Origin: Acinetobacter guillouiae CIP 63.46
Lineage (GTDB): Bacteria; Pseudomonadota; Gammaproteobacteria; Pseudomonadales; Moraxellaceae
Reading direction: 5' to 3'
Length of the DNA: 64,000 nt
NCBI RefSeq assembly: GCF_000368145.1
Contig: NZ_KB849284.1
Location: forward strand, 1-64,000
The position numbers and the translations under genes are program-made. Position 1 is the stretch's first letter, and every line of letters starts with the position of its first letter. Shown piece by piece: positions 18,357-30,117 of this stretch. A model generated the notes under the pieces. It was not told the DNA's origin and did no database searches. It worked only from the letters and a program-made list of their open reading frames with translations.

Positions 18357-18962
18357 ATGAAAAAGTTTTTACAAGGTGCGGTTTTGCCTTTTGTTATTTT
18401 TATTTCTGGCATGTTACTACTAGGCTGTAATCAAGCAGCTGAACAATCACGTCAACAAGATGACGCTCAAGCGATTGAAACTGCGCAAATGAGTGAGAAT
18501 ACATCCGACTCAAATAATAATAATCAATCAACAGCAAAAAGTACTGAAGATTTAAAACAAGGCAATATGTTTTATATCGCACGTGATGTTGCCAACGTAC
18601 AGCTGAAAACTGGTGACTATGTTGAAAAATTACAGCAAAGCCAATCTAATTTACAACAAGCGATACAATCACAAAATCAAGCTGAGCTGCAACAATCTGT
18701 CAAAACATTGACTCGTGAACTACAAGGCTTTAATACAGCATTGATTTCATTAGATTTAAAAAGCCAAGAGATTGATGGTATCCGCCAACAAGTGCTACAA
18801 GCAAATAAGCAAGTGCTTAACTCAGCACTGTTAAACGGTGATTTAGACATTTCAAAAGTTGATTTTAAGAAAATCGAACAACAAATGAATACCATCCAAC
18901 TAGATATGCTTAAACTGGCAGGCATGATGATTCCTGGATCAAATACAGAGCAAGCCACTTGA
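18357..18962 (+). CDS. lipoprotein, paralogue of the 16854 gene
   Basis: A 201-residue lipoprotein with lipobox LLGC at about residues 21-24. After a long polar, Gln/Asn-rich spacer (about 25-70) comes a helical domain (about 75-195) homologous to that of the lipoprotein at 16854 (shared GFN..L..L.LKS.E....R pattern). Its spacer is longer and less Ala-rich. Likely periplasm-facing; function unknown. Confidence 0.8.
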   Translation: MKKFLQGAVLPFVIFISGMLLLGCNQAAEQSRQQDDAQAIETAQMSENTSDSNNNNQSTAKSTEDLKQGNMFYIARDVANVQLKTGDYVEKLQQSQSNLQQAIQSQNQAELQQSVKTLTRELQGFNTALISLDLKSQEIDGIRQQVLQANKQVLNSALLNGDLDISKVDFKKIEQQMNTIQLDMLKLAGMMIPGSNTEQAT

Positions 18963-18987
18963 ACAGCGTTAATTAGATTTGAACAGA

Positions 18988-19458
18988 TCAGCCTTGGCTT
19001 GGCTTGGCGACATTACATGATCGATCTTGTCCTAGTGCGCGTTTAGCATCTAACTTAAAACGAGCTTGAGCAGACTTATAACTTGCGGGTAAAAATAGCG
19101 TTAAACGGGTTTTATTCTTTCCAATGGATTCCACCAAGGTTTTTGATAAATACGCCCCACCCTCTGTACGGGTAAACAAGGTTCCCATTTCTAAATCTCG
19201 TTCTAGTCGATTGTCGGTAAAGACAAAATCTTTTTCGCCAGTAAACGCAACACATTGCCCATAGGCCATTTTCAAATTTTTAAATGCGACAACATAATCG
19301 ATATCTAACTCTGTTTCTAAACCATTTCCCACTGAATTTGCCACCAAACTTGCTTCAGTGGGTGCATTTGGTGTGGTGACAAATTGGCTTTGGCATGCTG
19401 AAACAGCACTCAGTAGAAGTACAGAAAATAAATACCGACATTGCACTAATTTTTTCAT
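18988..19458 (-). CDS. predicted lipoprotein
   Basis: A 156-residue protein with a signal peptide (LFSVLLLSAVSAC) and Cys at about residue 22 as lipidation site. The mature part has no motif I recognise; it is mixed alpha/beta with two further Cys. It converges with the lipoprotein at 18357 (25 bases apart) and is divergent from the kinase gene. Confidence 0.72.
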   Translation of the reverse strand: MKKLVQCRYLFSVLLLSAVSACQSQFVTTPNAPTEASLVANSVGNGLETELDIDYVVAFKNLKMAYGQCVAFTGEKDFVFTDNRLERDLEMGTLFTRTEGGAYLSKTLVESIGKNKTRLTLFLPASYKSAQARFKLDAKRALGQDRSCNVAKPSQG

Positions 19459-19553
19459 TTTAAGTTTATTGGTTTTCTACAACAATGAAGGGATTGTAGC
19501 AAAGTTCATGAACATGATTTAATAGCAGATTAACTGTATTTTTGTAGTGTTTC

Positions 19554-19997
19554 ATGCAACTGATTTTATTCACAGGCGTACAAGCTTCGGGTAAATCTAC
19601 TTTTTATCAACAGTATTTTTACCATACACATCTACGTATCAATCTCGATATGCTAAAAACACGCCATCGCGAAAAGATACTGTTTGAAGCAGCTATAGCC
19701 TCTAAAACCAAAATCGTGATAGATAACACCAACATAAGCAAAGCCGATCGAGCCCGTTATATTCAACTTGCCAAAACTGCTGGCTTCGAGATCATTTCAT
19801 ATTATTTTGAAACGGATCTAGACAGTACTTTACAGCGTAATGCACAACGTGAGGGTAAAGCCAATATTGCTGAAAAAGGCGTTAAAGCCACCTTTTATAA
19901 ATTAGAAGTCCCGAATCGTTCAGAAGGTTTTGATGCGCTGTTTAAAGTAAACATGATAGAAAATAATGACTTTTCAATTACGGTCATAACTGAATAA
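19554..19997 (+). CDS. P-loop kinase of the polynucleotide-kinase type (AAA_33)
   Basis: A 147-residue ATP-binding protein. The Walker A motif is GVQASGKST at about residues 7-15; a lid-like stretch RNAQREGKANIAEKGV follows, and the block KIVIDNTNISKADRARYI at about 52-69 matches the AAA_33 / T4 Pnkp 5'-kinase family (DNTN is the typical Asp-Asn-Thr). It may phosphorylate nucleic-acid or small-molecule 5' ends. The Thg1-like polymerase gene is 400 bases downstream on the same strand, which hints at RNA repair. Its own ribosome binding site is weak. Confidence 0.75.
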   Translation: MQLILFTGVQASGKSTFYQQYFYHTHLRINLDMLKTRHREKILFEAAIASKTKIVIDNTNISKADRARYIQLAKTAGFEIISYYFETDLDSTLQRNAQREGKANIAEKGVKATFYKLEVPNRSEGFDALFKVNMIENNDFSITVITE

Positions 19998-20002
19998 AAA
20001 AT

Positions 20003-20302
20003 TTAATGTTGAGCCAACCGCCATGTTTTAAATGCGGTTTGCATCTGTTGTTGTATTTCTCTAGGTACTTTACGAGCTGCTAAATTGGAAAAATCTCCAC
20101 GATAGGTTTCAGCCACAATTGAACTTGCCAAATCTTCGATCGCAATTCGACCTTTGTTGTGATACGCCTGAATTTCTACTTCGGTTAAATAAATATCCCA
20201 ACATGAAACAACAGAACTCATATCTACGGCTATACTAAGATAGTAGTCATCTTGCGTTTGATAAAGTTCCCAAAAGTGCGCTTGCTGTTCGATGAGGTGC
20301 AT
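20003..20302 (-). CDS. conserved-looking hypothetical protein
   Basis: A 99-residue soluble protein, mixed helix and strand, with no signal peptide and no family I recognise. It starts with ATG and has GGAGATATAG upstream on the reverse strand, a plausible ribosome binding site. It is convergent with the kinase gene (5 bases between stops) and divergent from the Thg1-like gene. Confidence 0.6.
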   Translation of the reverse strand: MHLIEQQAHFWELYQTQDDYYLSIAVDMSSVVSCWDIYLTEVEIQAYHNKGRIAIEDLASSIVAETYRGDFSNLAARKVPREIQQQMQTAFKTWRLAQH

Positions 20303-20398
20303 TGTCTTCTATATCTCCTTTTTTATTGTTTAGATTATGCTAAAACTAGTCAGTGATGAAATATAACTTTAGCATGAGAATAACGAAGAAGTTTAACC

Positions 20399-21172
20399 AT
20401 GAGATTTGATGATCTAGATACACGATTACGTGTTTATGAAACAGCTTATGATTTCTGTGTACCACCAGAACAATATATCGTTGTGCGTTTGGATGGACGT
20501 GGCTTTACCAAACTCACCAAAGATATTTGGAAATTTGAAGCGCCCTTTGATCTTCGTTTTAGGGACTTGATGGTCGAAACAACAGCTCACTTAATGCAAT
20601 GTGGCTTTAATATTATTTATGGCTATACACAAAGCGATGAAATCTCCTTACTGTTTCATTTAAAAGATGACAGCTTTAATCGTAAAACACGAAAAATTAT
20701 TTCTATTTTAGCCGCAGAAGCCAGTGCAAAATTCAGTGTGTTACATGGTGAGATGGCAACTTTTGATGCTCGAATTTGTATACTGCCCAATGCAAAAACT
20801 GTTGAAGATTATTTTCGTTGGCGTCATGAAGATGCTCATCGCAACGCACTCAATGCACATTGCTATTGGATGTTGCGCAAGGAAGGAGAAAATGTAAAAA
20901 ATGCAACCGACCAAGTAAAAGGATTATCTCGCCAAGAGAAGCATGATTTACTCTTTAGCCGTGACATTAACTTTAATGAATTACCTGCATGGCAGAAGCG
21001 TGGTACAGGTTTATATTGGAAAGATATTGAAAAAATTGGTTTTAATCCAAAAACTAAACAGTCGACAGTATCAACTCGTCGACACATTTTTAAAGACTAT
21101 GAATTACCTTTGGGGGATGATTATAGTCAATTTATACAAACACAATTTTTATTGGACACCCCCCAAGAATAA
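20399..21172 (+). CDS. bacterial Thg1-like protein (3'-5' RNA polymerase)
   Basis: A 257-residue member of the tRNA-His guanylyltransferase family. Family core residues are present: VRLDGRGFTKLT with Asp32 (metal), and YGYTQSDEISLLF with Asp80-Glu81 (SDE motif). HEDAHRNALNAHCYWMLRKEG in the middle is the conserved Thg1 HINNLYN-type region, and a C-terminal Thg1C domain follows. Bacterial Thg1-like proteins add nucleotides in the 3'-5' direction to repair 5'-truncated tRNAs rather than to add G-1, since bacteria encode G-1 in the tRNA-His gene. It lies close to a P-loop kinase gene. Confidence 0.88.
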   Translation: MRFDDLDTRLRVYETAYDFCVPPEQYIVVRLDGRGFTKLTKDIWKFEAPFDLRFRDLMVETTAHLMQCGFNIIYGYTQSDEISLLFHLKDDSFNRKTRKIISILAAEASAKFSVLHGEMATFDARICILPNAKTVEDYFRWRHEDAHRNALNAHCYWMLRKEGENVKNATDQVKGLSRQEKHDLLFSRDINFNELPAWQKRGTGLYWKDIEKIGFNPKTKQSTVSTRRHIFKDYELPLGDDYSQFIQTQFLLDTPQE

Positions 21173-21226
21173 GCTCCTACCATGTTGAACCGATATAAAT
21201 TTGAACCCTCCATAAATTAATCGCAT

Positions 21227-21254
21227 AAAAAAACCACCCTCGCGGGTGGTTTTT
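21227..21254 (-). terminator. terminator of the ATP synthase operon
   Basis: AAAACCACCC / GGGTGGTTTT with a TCGC loop, a perfect 10-bp stem with a T-run on the reverse strand, 18 bases after atpC. It also has T residues on the forward side and may end thg1-like transcription as well. Confidence 0.9.
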
Positions 21255-21271
21255 CAATCTCAAACTGCGTG

Positions 21272-21691
21272 TTATAGCGCGCGGTTTTTGATTTTGCGGA
21301 TGGTTTCCAACTGAGCAGCAGTTTCTGCAAGAGCAGCCAAAGCAGCAGCAGAGTCCAAATCGCTTTTTTGATTTGCAAGCAATTGTTCAGCATGTTTACG
21401 TGCTTCAAGAATTGCAGCTTCATCTAAGTTGTCAGCACGAACTGCAGTATCTGCAAGCACAGTAACAACATGCGGTTGAACTTCTAGAACACCACCAGAT
21501 ACATAGATTAACTCTTCTGTACCGTTTTCAAGCAGAACGCGAATTGCGCCCGGCTTGAGTAAGGTGACTAACGGAGCGTGACCAGGCATGATACCCAATT
21601 CACCGCCAGCACCTTTTGCGATAAGCATTGTCACAGTGCCTGAGTACAAAGACTCATTAACACTTACAACATCACATTGCATAGTCGACAT
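21272..21691 (-). CDS. atpC: ATP synthase epsilon subunit
   Basis: A 139-residue F1 epsilon subunit. The N-terminal beta-sandwich begins with MQCDVVSVNESLYSG and has the family GELGIMPGHAPLVTLLKPG; the C-terminal helix-turn-helix (about 90-139) is Ala/Leu/Glu-rich and can inhibit ATP hydrolysis. Last gene of the operon, 27 bases after atpD, ending at a strong terminator. Confidence 0.96.
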   Translation of the reverse strand: MSTMQCDVVSVNESLYSGTVTMLIAKGAGGELGIMPGHAPLVTLLKPGAIRVLLENGTEELIYVSGGVLEVQPHVVTVLADTAVRADNLDEAAILEARKHAEQLLANQKSDLDSAAALAALAETAAQLETIRKIKNRAL

Positions 21692-21718
21692 GTGAATCTC
21701 CTAAATTAGAGTTGCTAA

Positions 21719-23128
<1,410 letters not shown>

Positions 23129-23139
23129 TCAAAATAATG

Positions 23140-24009
23140 TTAAACGGCAGCGGCACCACCAACGATCTCAGAAATTTCCTGAGTAATCGCGGCTTGACGC
23201 AGCTTGTTATAAATGAGTTGTAGGCTCTTGATAAGATCACCTGCGTTGTCAGTTGCAGCTTTCATTGCAACCATACGAGCAGACTGCTCACATGCGATGT
23301 TTTCAATCACACCTTGATAAACCATAGACTCAATGTAACGAACCAATAAACCATTTAAAAGCTCTTCAGCTTCTGGTTCATATAGATAATCCCAACCATA
23401 TTGGCGGTTAAGATCCTCGTCCGTATCAGCCGCAGCTAAAGGAACAAGTTGTTCGATTTTTTGGTTTTGAGTCATGGCATTGACAAAGCCGTTTGACACA
23501 AGATAAATACGATCTAACTCGCCTTTATCAAATGCATCTAACATCACCTGTACAGAACCAGTTAACTGTTCAAGACTTGGAGCATCACCTACTTGCGTAG
23601 TTGCGCCAAGTACTTTACCGCCGTAGTTTTTAAAAAACGAAACCGCTTTTTGACCAATTAAAGCAAATTGAACTTCAATTGACTGCTCTTGTTGCTGTTG
23701 TACGTGTTTTACCACTTTTTTGAACAAGTTAATGTTCAAACCACCAGCAAGACCACGATCTGAAGAAACAATGATATAGCCAACGCGTTTTACAGGGCGT
23801 TCAACCATATAGCGATGTTTGTATTCAGGATTCGCTTGGACCAAATGAGCAATTACACGGTGCATATTTTCGGCATACGGACGGCCCTGAGCCATGCGCT
23901 CTTGCGCACGACGCATCTTAGAAGCTGCTACCATTTGCATCGCGCGAGTAATCTTTTGCGTGCTCTTGATACTAGCTACTTTGGCGCGAATTTCTTTTAA
24001 ATTTGCCAT
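23140..24009 (-). CDS. atpG: ATP synthase gamma subunit
   Basis: A 289-residue central-shaft subunit. The N-terminus has [30 protein letters not shown], and the C-terminal segment carries [10 protein letters not shown], both hallmarks of AtpG. It couples c-ring rotation to the catalytic sites. Lies between atpA and atpD. Confidence 0.97.
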   Translation of the reverse strand: MANLKEIRAKVASIKSTQKITRAMQMVAASKMRRAQERMAQGRPYAENMHRVIAHLVQANPEYKHRYMVERPVKRVGYIIVSSDRGLAGGLNINLFKKVVKHVQQQQEQSIEVQFALIGQKAVSFFKNYGGKVLGATTQVGDAPSLEQLTGSVQVMLDAFDKGELDRIYLVSNGFVNAMTQNQKIEQLVPLAAADTDEDLNRQYGWDYLYEPEAEELLNGLLVRYIESMVYQGVIENIACEQSARMVAMKAATDNAGDLIKSLQLIYNKLRQAAITQEISEIVGGAAAV

Positions 24010-24097
24010 ACGCTTAACCTAGTATTCGAAAGCCCTTTCGAGCTTCCGAAGGTTGATCCGTGAACCAAACCATAACTAACAACAACATACATTGAAA

Positions 24098-25642
24098 TTA
24101 GTAAGTTTGAGTCGCTTTAAAGCTTTCAATACCTGCTTTGATTGCAGCTTCGATGTCTTTGTCGTAGTTACCAGTTTCATCGATGTTTTGCATTAACGCA
24201 GCATGTTCTGAACGGAAGTAAGAGATTAACGCAGTATCAAAGTCTACGATTTTCTTCACTTCAACGTCAGCCATATAGCCTTCGTTAGATGCATAAATTG
24301 AAACAGCTTGGTCAGCAATTGAATATGGAGCATATTGTTTTTGCTTCATTAATTCAGTTACACGTTGACCATGTTCAAGTTGCTTACGAGTTGCTTCATC
24401 AAGGTCAGAAGCGAACTGAGCAAATGCTGCCAATTCACGGTATTGCGCCAAAGCAGTACGGATACCACCAGACAATTTTTTGATGATCTTCGTTTGAGCA
24501 GAACCACCAACACGCGATACAGAGATACCCGCGTTCACAGCAGGACGAATACCTGCGTTGAATAATGATGTTTCTAAGAAGATCTGACCATCAGTAATCG
24601 AAATTACGTTTGTCGGTACGAATGCAGATACGTCACCCGCTTGAGTTTCAATAATTGGCAATGCAGTTAATGAACCAGTTTGGCCTTTAACTTCACCATT
24701 AGTGAATTTCTCAACATAGTCAGCAGATACACGAGAAGCACGTTCAAGTAGACGTGAATGAAGATAGAACACGTCACCTGGGTAAGCTTCACGACCTGGT
24801 GGACGACGAAGAAGCAATGAAATTTGACGGTAAGCAACAGCTTGTTTAGACAAGTCATCATAAATGATAAGTGCGTCTTCACCGCGGTCACGGAAGTACT
24901 CGCCCATTGTACAACCAGCATATGGAGCAAGATACTGCATTGCTGCAGGATCTGCTGCAGCAGCTGCTACAACAGTTGTGTACGCCATAGCGCCAGTTTC
25001 TTCAAGCTTACGTACTACGTTTGCAATTGTTGATTGTTTTTGACCAATCGCAACGTATACACACTTAATGCCTGATTGTTTTTGAGCAATGATCGCATCG
25101 ATCGCCATTGCTGTTTTACCAGTTTGACGGTCACCGATGATCAACTCACGCTGACCACGACCAACAGGGATCATTGTATCTACTGATTTATAACCAGTTT
25201 GTACAGGTTGATCCACTGATTGACGCCAAATTACACCTGGTGCTACTTTTTCAACAGCATCAGTAAGTTTTGCATCAATAGGGCCTTTACCATCAATCGG
25301 GTTACCCAAAGCATCTACTACACGGCCTAAAAGTTCTGGACCAACCGGAACTTCTAATACACGACCTGTGCAACGAGCTTTTTGACCTTCTTGAAGGCTT
25401 AAGTAGTTACCTAAGACAACGGCACCCACTGAATCCTGTTCTAGGTTCAGTGCCATACCAAATAAGCCGCCGTCGAATTCGATCATTTCACCGTACATTG
25501 CATCAGCAAGGCCGTGAATACGCACAATACCGTCGGAAACCATAACAATGGTCCCTTCGTTCTTAGCGGTCGCGCTGGTGTCCAGATCGCCGATACGCTG
25601 TTTAATGAGCGCACTGATCTCGGATGGATTCAGTTGTTGCAT
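24098..25642 (-). CDS. atpA: ATP synthase alpha subunit
   Basis: A 514-residue non-catalytic nucleotide-binding F1 subunit. The P-loop is GDRQTGKT at about 169-176; [10 protein letters not shown] and [19 protein letters not shown] are the alpha signature. I start at [10 protein letters not shown] (25642), with GAGG 9 bases upstream; a TTG 15 bases earlier is in frame but overlaps the ribosome binding site. Confidence 0.97.
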   Translation of the reverse strand: MQQLNPSEISALIKQRIGDLDTSATAKNEGTIVMVSDGIVRIHGLADAMYGEMIEFDGGLFGMALNLEQDSVGAVVLGNYLSLQEGQKARCTGRVLEVPVGPELLGRVVDALGNPIDGKGPIDAKLTDAVEKVAPGVIWRQSVDQPVQTGYKSVDTMIPVGRGQRELIIGDRQTGKTAMAIDAIIAQKQSGIKCVYVAIGQKQSTIANVVRKLEETGAMAYTTVVAAAAADPAAMQYLAPYAGCTMGEYFRDRGEDALIIYDDLSKQAVAYRQISLLLRRPPGREAYPGDVFYLHSRLLERASRVSADYVEKFTNGEVKGQTGSLTALPIIETQAGDVSAFVPTNVISITDGQIFLETSLFNAGIRPAVNAGISVSRVGGSAQTKIIKKLSGGIRTALAQYRELAAFAQFASDLDEATRKQLEHGQRVTELMKQKQYAPYSIADQAVSIYASNEGYMADVEVKKIVDFDTALISYFRSEHAALMQNIDETGNYDKDIEAAIKAGIESFKATQTY

Positions 25643-25702
25643 TGCGCTATACCTCAATCTTTTTAAAGTTCAGTCTTCTTTAGACGTAGTTATTTTTAAC
25701 AA

Positions 25703-26239
25703 TTACGCTAGAAGACGAGTCCGCATTTTTTCAAGCTTGCTAAGCGCAGAATCATCTATCACTTGGTCGCCTGCACGAATAACAACACCAGCAATCAATG
25801 CTGGATTTACTTCAACTGTAACTTTCACAGCGCTGTTCAAGCGTTTTTCTAACGCATGAGCCAACTTCTGTTCTTGTACTGAATCCAATGGAAAAGCGGA
25901 TTCAATCACAACATCTACAGTGTTGTTATTTTGCGATTTGAGTTGCTCAAATTCTGTGTCAATTTCAGGTAACAATGCTAAACGGCCATTGTCTGCAAGA
26001 AGTGTCAAAAAGTTTGACACAGCCACAGTTTGTTCATTACCTAAAACTTTCGCAAAAAGATCAACCTGCTCTGCAGGTGTCAACTCAGGGCGATTTAAAT
26101 AAGCGGAGAATGCTTCATCTTGCACCGCAGCACTGAGCAGTTGTAATGCATTTGACCAAGCGTCAGTTGCATTTTGCTCAGATGCATAAGCAAATGCTGC
26201 TTTAGCGTATGGGCGTGCCAACGTCAAGAATTCAGCCAT
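25703..26239 (-). CDS. atpH: ATP synthase delta subunit
   Basis: A 178-residue peripheral-stalk subunit (OSCP). Typical N-terminal [12 protein letters not shown] and C-terminal blocks such as [25 protein letters not shown] are present. It links F1 to subunit b. Spaced 11 bases after atpF. Confidence 0.96.
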   Translation of the reverse strand: MAEFLTLARPYAKAAFAYASEQNATDAWSNALQLLSAAVQDEAFSAYLNRPELTPAEQVDLFAKVLGNEQTVAVSNFLTLLADNGRLALLPEIDTEFEQLKSQNNNTVDVVIESAFPLDSVQEQKLAHALEKRLNSAVKVTVEVNPALIAGVVIRAGDQVIDDSALSKLEKMRTRLLA

Positions 26240-26250
26240 ATTCGCCTCTC

Positions 26251-26721
26251 TTAAAGTTTAGCAGCCAGCTGATTCAGCATGGCATTATGAGCTTCTGCGT
26301 CAACTTGTTGGTTCAGAATTTTCTCTGCACCAGCAACTGCAAGAGCAGCAACTTGTTGACGTAATTCTTCACGAGCAGAATTGATGTCTTGGTCAACAGC
26401 ATCTTTCGCTTGTTGACGAATACGCTCACCTTCAGCAGATGCTTGAGTACGCGCTTCTTCGACCAATTGTGCCGCACGACGGTTCGCTTGTTCGATCAAT
26501 TGAGCCGCTTGTGCTTTCGCCGCATCAATTTCTTGCTTAACTTGTGCTTGTGCATCAGCAAGATCAGCTTTCGCTTTCTCTGCAGCATTTAAGCCATCAG
26601 CGATTTTACGCTGACGCTCACTAATCGCATTGATTAGTGGTGGCCATACAAACTTCATGCAGAATGCGACAAATATCGCAAATGCAATCGCTTGGCCAAA
26701 CAATGTGAGGTTGATATTCAT
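26251..26721 (-). CDS. atpF: ATP synthase b subunit
   Basis: A 156-residue stator subunit. One N-terminal membrane helix (about 4-24, ending FVWPPL) is followed by a long charged coiled coil rich in Ala, Glu and Gln. Dimerises in the peripheral stalk. Confidence 0.96.
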   Translation of the reverse strand: MNINLTLFGQAIAFAIFVAFCMKFVWPPLINAISERQRKIADGLNAAEKAKADLADAQAQVKQEIDAAKAQAAQLIEQANRRAAQLVEEARTQASAEGERIRQQAKDAVDQDINSAREELRQQVAALAVAGAEKILNQQVDAEAHNAMLNQLAAKL

Positions 26722-26760
26722 TGCAAATTCCTCAAATAGTGAATTTCGGAATTAAGCTGA

Positions 26761-27015
<255 letters not shown>

Positions 27016-27089
27016 TCAGAGGTTAGGTTTATACCAAATTAAAGTAAAAAAATTATACCTAACCACCGGATGACAGTTAGGCAATACCA

Positions 27090-27968
<879 letters not shown>

Positions 27969-28068
27969 TCACACCTGGTCAATGTCAAATAATAAATAGA
28001 GTTAACGAATATCGCGTGCTGCATGATATCTCGTTAATCCCCAAAAAAATTTTCAATTTCTGCTGCGC

Positions 28069-28467
28069 TTATACTCGTTTTTGTTGCCGTGCTACCCAAA
28101 AAGGTGCAATCCACGACATCGCTTGAACGAGAATAAAACCACAAAACAATGCCACCGGAGATAACGGTTTGACATTGCATAAAATTAAAATGAAACCAAC
28201 GATCACAATTGCAAATTTGCCCATTAAGCCTCTATACATGTTCGAAAGAACCTGTTTTGAAGCACGCGCCCCTGCTGCTCGAAACGACTGCCAAGAAAAA
28301 TAACAACTGGCAAGCCAACATATCAGTGCACCTAACGCTGCACTCAGAGCCGCAGTCGAGTCTTTCAAGACCCACGCTACCAAGGCTGAAACAGGAATCA
28401 TAAACGCTTGCAAATAGACCAAAGCTTTTGCTAATCGTCGGTCAATCAAGCGACTAGTTTGGCTCAT
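28069..28467 (-). CDS. atpI: ATP synthase I protein
   Basis: A 132-residue protein with four predicted membrane helices and a charged N-terminus (RLIDRRLAKALVY). AtpI assists c-ring assembly or Mg2+ supply and is the first gene of the operon in most bacteria. A good sigma70 promoter lies about 60 bases upstream. Confidence 0.88.
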   Translation of the reverse strand: MSQTSRLIDRRLAKALVYLQAFMIPVSALVAWVLKDSTAALSAALGALICWLASCYFSWQSFRAAGARASKQVLSNMYRGLMGKFAIVIVGFILILCNVKPLSPVALFCGFILVQAMSWIAPFWVARQQKRV

Positions 28468-28531
28468 TTTTTATCCACTCACAGCATAAATGCTTGACAA
28501 GTTTAGCTGATGATCGTTTTTAATCGCAGGC

Positions 28532-28560
28532 ATTATAGAGTTACACCCCTGAACATGCAA
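28532..28560 (-). promoter_or_regulatory. sigma70 promoter of the atp operon
   Basis: On the reverse strand TTGCAT (28555-28560), a 17-base spacer and a consensus TATAAT (28532-28537). Transcription would start near 28525, giving a leader of about 58 bases before atpI. Confidence 0.7.
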
Positions 28561-28638
28561 TCTTTTCCCGACCTTAGTCGTGTTTTTTTCGATATACAGG
28601 TTGCTTTGCATATGAACAATTGTTGATTAATTTTTGCA

Positions 28639-29481
28639 TCATTTCCGTGCATTAAGTACGCAAGCTTGTGTTTGTTGAGCCAAAGTCTGCCATGCAACCA
28701 CAAAATCTTGTTGTTTAGCCAAAGTTTCGTCTACCGCTTGAAATGAAATTTCACCCAATTTTCGGTACTGACTTGGACTTGCGCTGCCTTCTGCCAGCAA
28801 GCACATTTTTTTGTAAGGTCTCGTGTCATTTAAAAACTTGATTTGAGTCACGGTCGGCGCAACATGCGGATCATCTGTCATCGCACCTGCAAATTTTAAG
28901 TTTAATGAACGCTCTAAATATTGGTAAGCATCATGATAAGCCCAGTATGGACGTGCGCTACCAGCACTGATACTTTTCTGTGAAACGCGCAGCATTTCAC
29001 TGGCAAACTTCTTCGCATTATTCCAATATGCTGCTTTATTTTCTGGATGTTGTTGTGAACGTAAGGCTGCAATAAAGAAACCGATACGTACAGCATTATT
29101 TGGATCTAACCACACATGTGTATCAATCGTATCTTTCAGTGCAACACCTTTTGGACTTCTTAAAGGAAGTGCTTGAATAATACCTGAATTGAGTATTGAA
29201 ATCGCCTTTGTATTCTCACCTAGAACCTTTTCCAAAGGTGCTTCATGTTCTTTTCCCAGCCAAATCACCAATGAAGCGTCCATAATCGTTTTGCGATTAT
29301 CTGGTGTAAGTTGCACATCATGCCCCGTTTGATTTCCCAAAAGCAAAACAGGCTCTTCTATGCCTTCAGTTATTTCTTTTGCAATCAAATAAATAGGATG
29401 AGTTGATACCACTAAAGGCGCTTGAGCCCAAGTGACACTAATAAATAATGCACATAAGCAAAAGGCGATAATGCGATTCAT
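28639..29481 (-). CDS. znuA: zinc ABC transporter substrate-binding protein
   Basis: A 280-residue periplasmic protein with a signal peptide (cleavage near residue 19, after TWAQ). Zinc-ligand positions are recognisable: THPIYLIA (His near 27), GHDVQLTP, THVWLDPNNA, and YHDAYQYLE. It lacks the long His-rich loop found in E. coli ZnuA. It is divergent from zur-znuCB and controlled by the shared Zur box 27 bases upstream of its start. Confidence 0.92.
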   Translation of the reverse strand: MNRIIAFCLCALFISVTWAQAPLVVSTHPIYLIAKEITEGIEEPVLLLGNQTGHDVQLTPDNRKTIMDASLVIWLGKEHEAPLEKVLGENTKAISILNSGIIQALPLRSPKGVALKDTIDTHVWLDPNNAVRIGFFIAALRSQQHPENKAAYWNNAKKFASEMLRVSQKSISAGSARPYWAYHDAYQYLERSLNLKFAGAMTDDPHVAPTVTQIKFLNDTRPYKKMCLLAEGSASPSQYRKLGEISFQAVDETLAKQQDFVVAWQTLAQQTQACVLNARK

Positions 29482-29507
29482 GGGAGTGTATTACCAAAAA
29501 AAATTTA

Positions 29508-29522
29508 TGTTATAGTATAACA
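29508..29522. promoter_or_regulatory. Zur box between znuA and zur
   Basis: TGTTATAGTATAACA is a perfect 7-1-7 palindrome, the form bound by gammaproteobacterial Zur (GTTATA-nn-TATAAC core). It lies 27 bases before znuA and about 98 bases before zur, so one site can repress both znuA and zur-znuCB when zinc is plentiful. Confidence 0.82.
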
Positions 29523-29619
29523 GAAGTTAAAAAATACCTACGCCATTCGTAAGTTGATAGAGCTTCATGTTAATATTTGCGATTCTCTTCCATTCAAATA
29601 ACAAGTTTTGAGGTCTGAT

Positions 29620-30117
29620 ATGAGCTTATGTTCACACGAGCAGCATGATACTTTGCATGGTGTACACGATCATCTCAATGTAGAAGCTCGTTTATCAGAA
29701 GCAGAAAGCCTTTGTGCAACCTCAGGTGCCCGCCTTACCCCTTTGCGTAAAGAAGTACTTGAATTAATTTTGAATGCCTCAGGTCCTGTAGGTGCTTATG
29801 ATCTTTTAGCCAAGATGAAAGGTGCTGCAGAACGTCCAGCTGCACCACCTACTGTGTATAGAACCTTAGATTTTCTCTTAGAAAAAGGTTTTATTCATCG
29901 TTTAACCTCTATTAATGCTTATATCCCTTGTTGTCACCCACGTGAAGGACATCAAGCCGCATTTTTAATTTGCACTGAATGTCATACAGTGAAAGAAGCT
30001 TCAGCAAAAGGTTTAATTCAAGAATTAAACCACTTAGCAGCGTCAGATCACTTCAATGCACATCACAGTATTATTGAGATTTCAGGAATATGTCAGCAGT
30101 GCTCGAACAAAGCGTAA
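29620..30117 (+). CDS. zur: zinc uptake regulator Zur (Fur family)
   Basis: A 165-residue Fur-family repressor. I start at the ATG at 29620 (GAGG 6 bases upstream), not at the TTG 12 bases earlier. Features: winged-helix RLTPLRKEVLELILNASGP and TVYRTLDFLLEKGFIHRL, then HPREGHQAAFLICTECHTVKEA with the structural Cys pair, and a C-terminal CQQC. It senses zinc and represses the znu genes. It overlaps znuC by 28 bases, so the two are translationally linked. Confidence 0.94.
   Translation: MSLCSHEQHDTLHGVHDHLNVEARLSEAESLCATSGARLTPLRKEVLELILNASGPVGAYDLLAKMKGAAERPAAPPTVYRTLDFLLEKGFIHRLTSINAYIPCCHPREGHQAAFLICTECHTVKEASAKGLIQELNHLAASDHFNAHHSIIEISGICQQCSNKA

Noticed and set aside
24289-25033. Forward-strand frames within atpA
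   Set aside because: Antisense frames created by codon bias in the strongly conserved ATP synthase genes.
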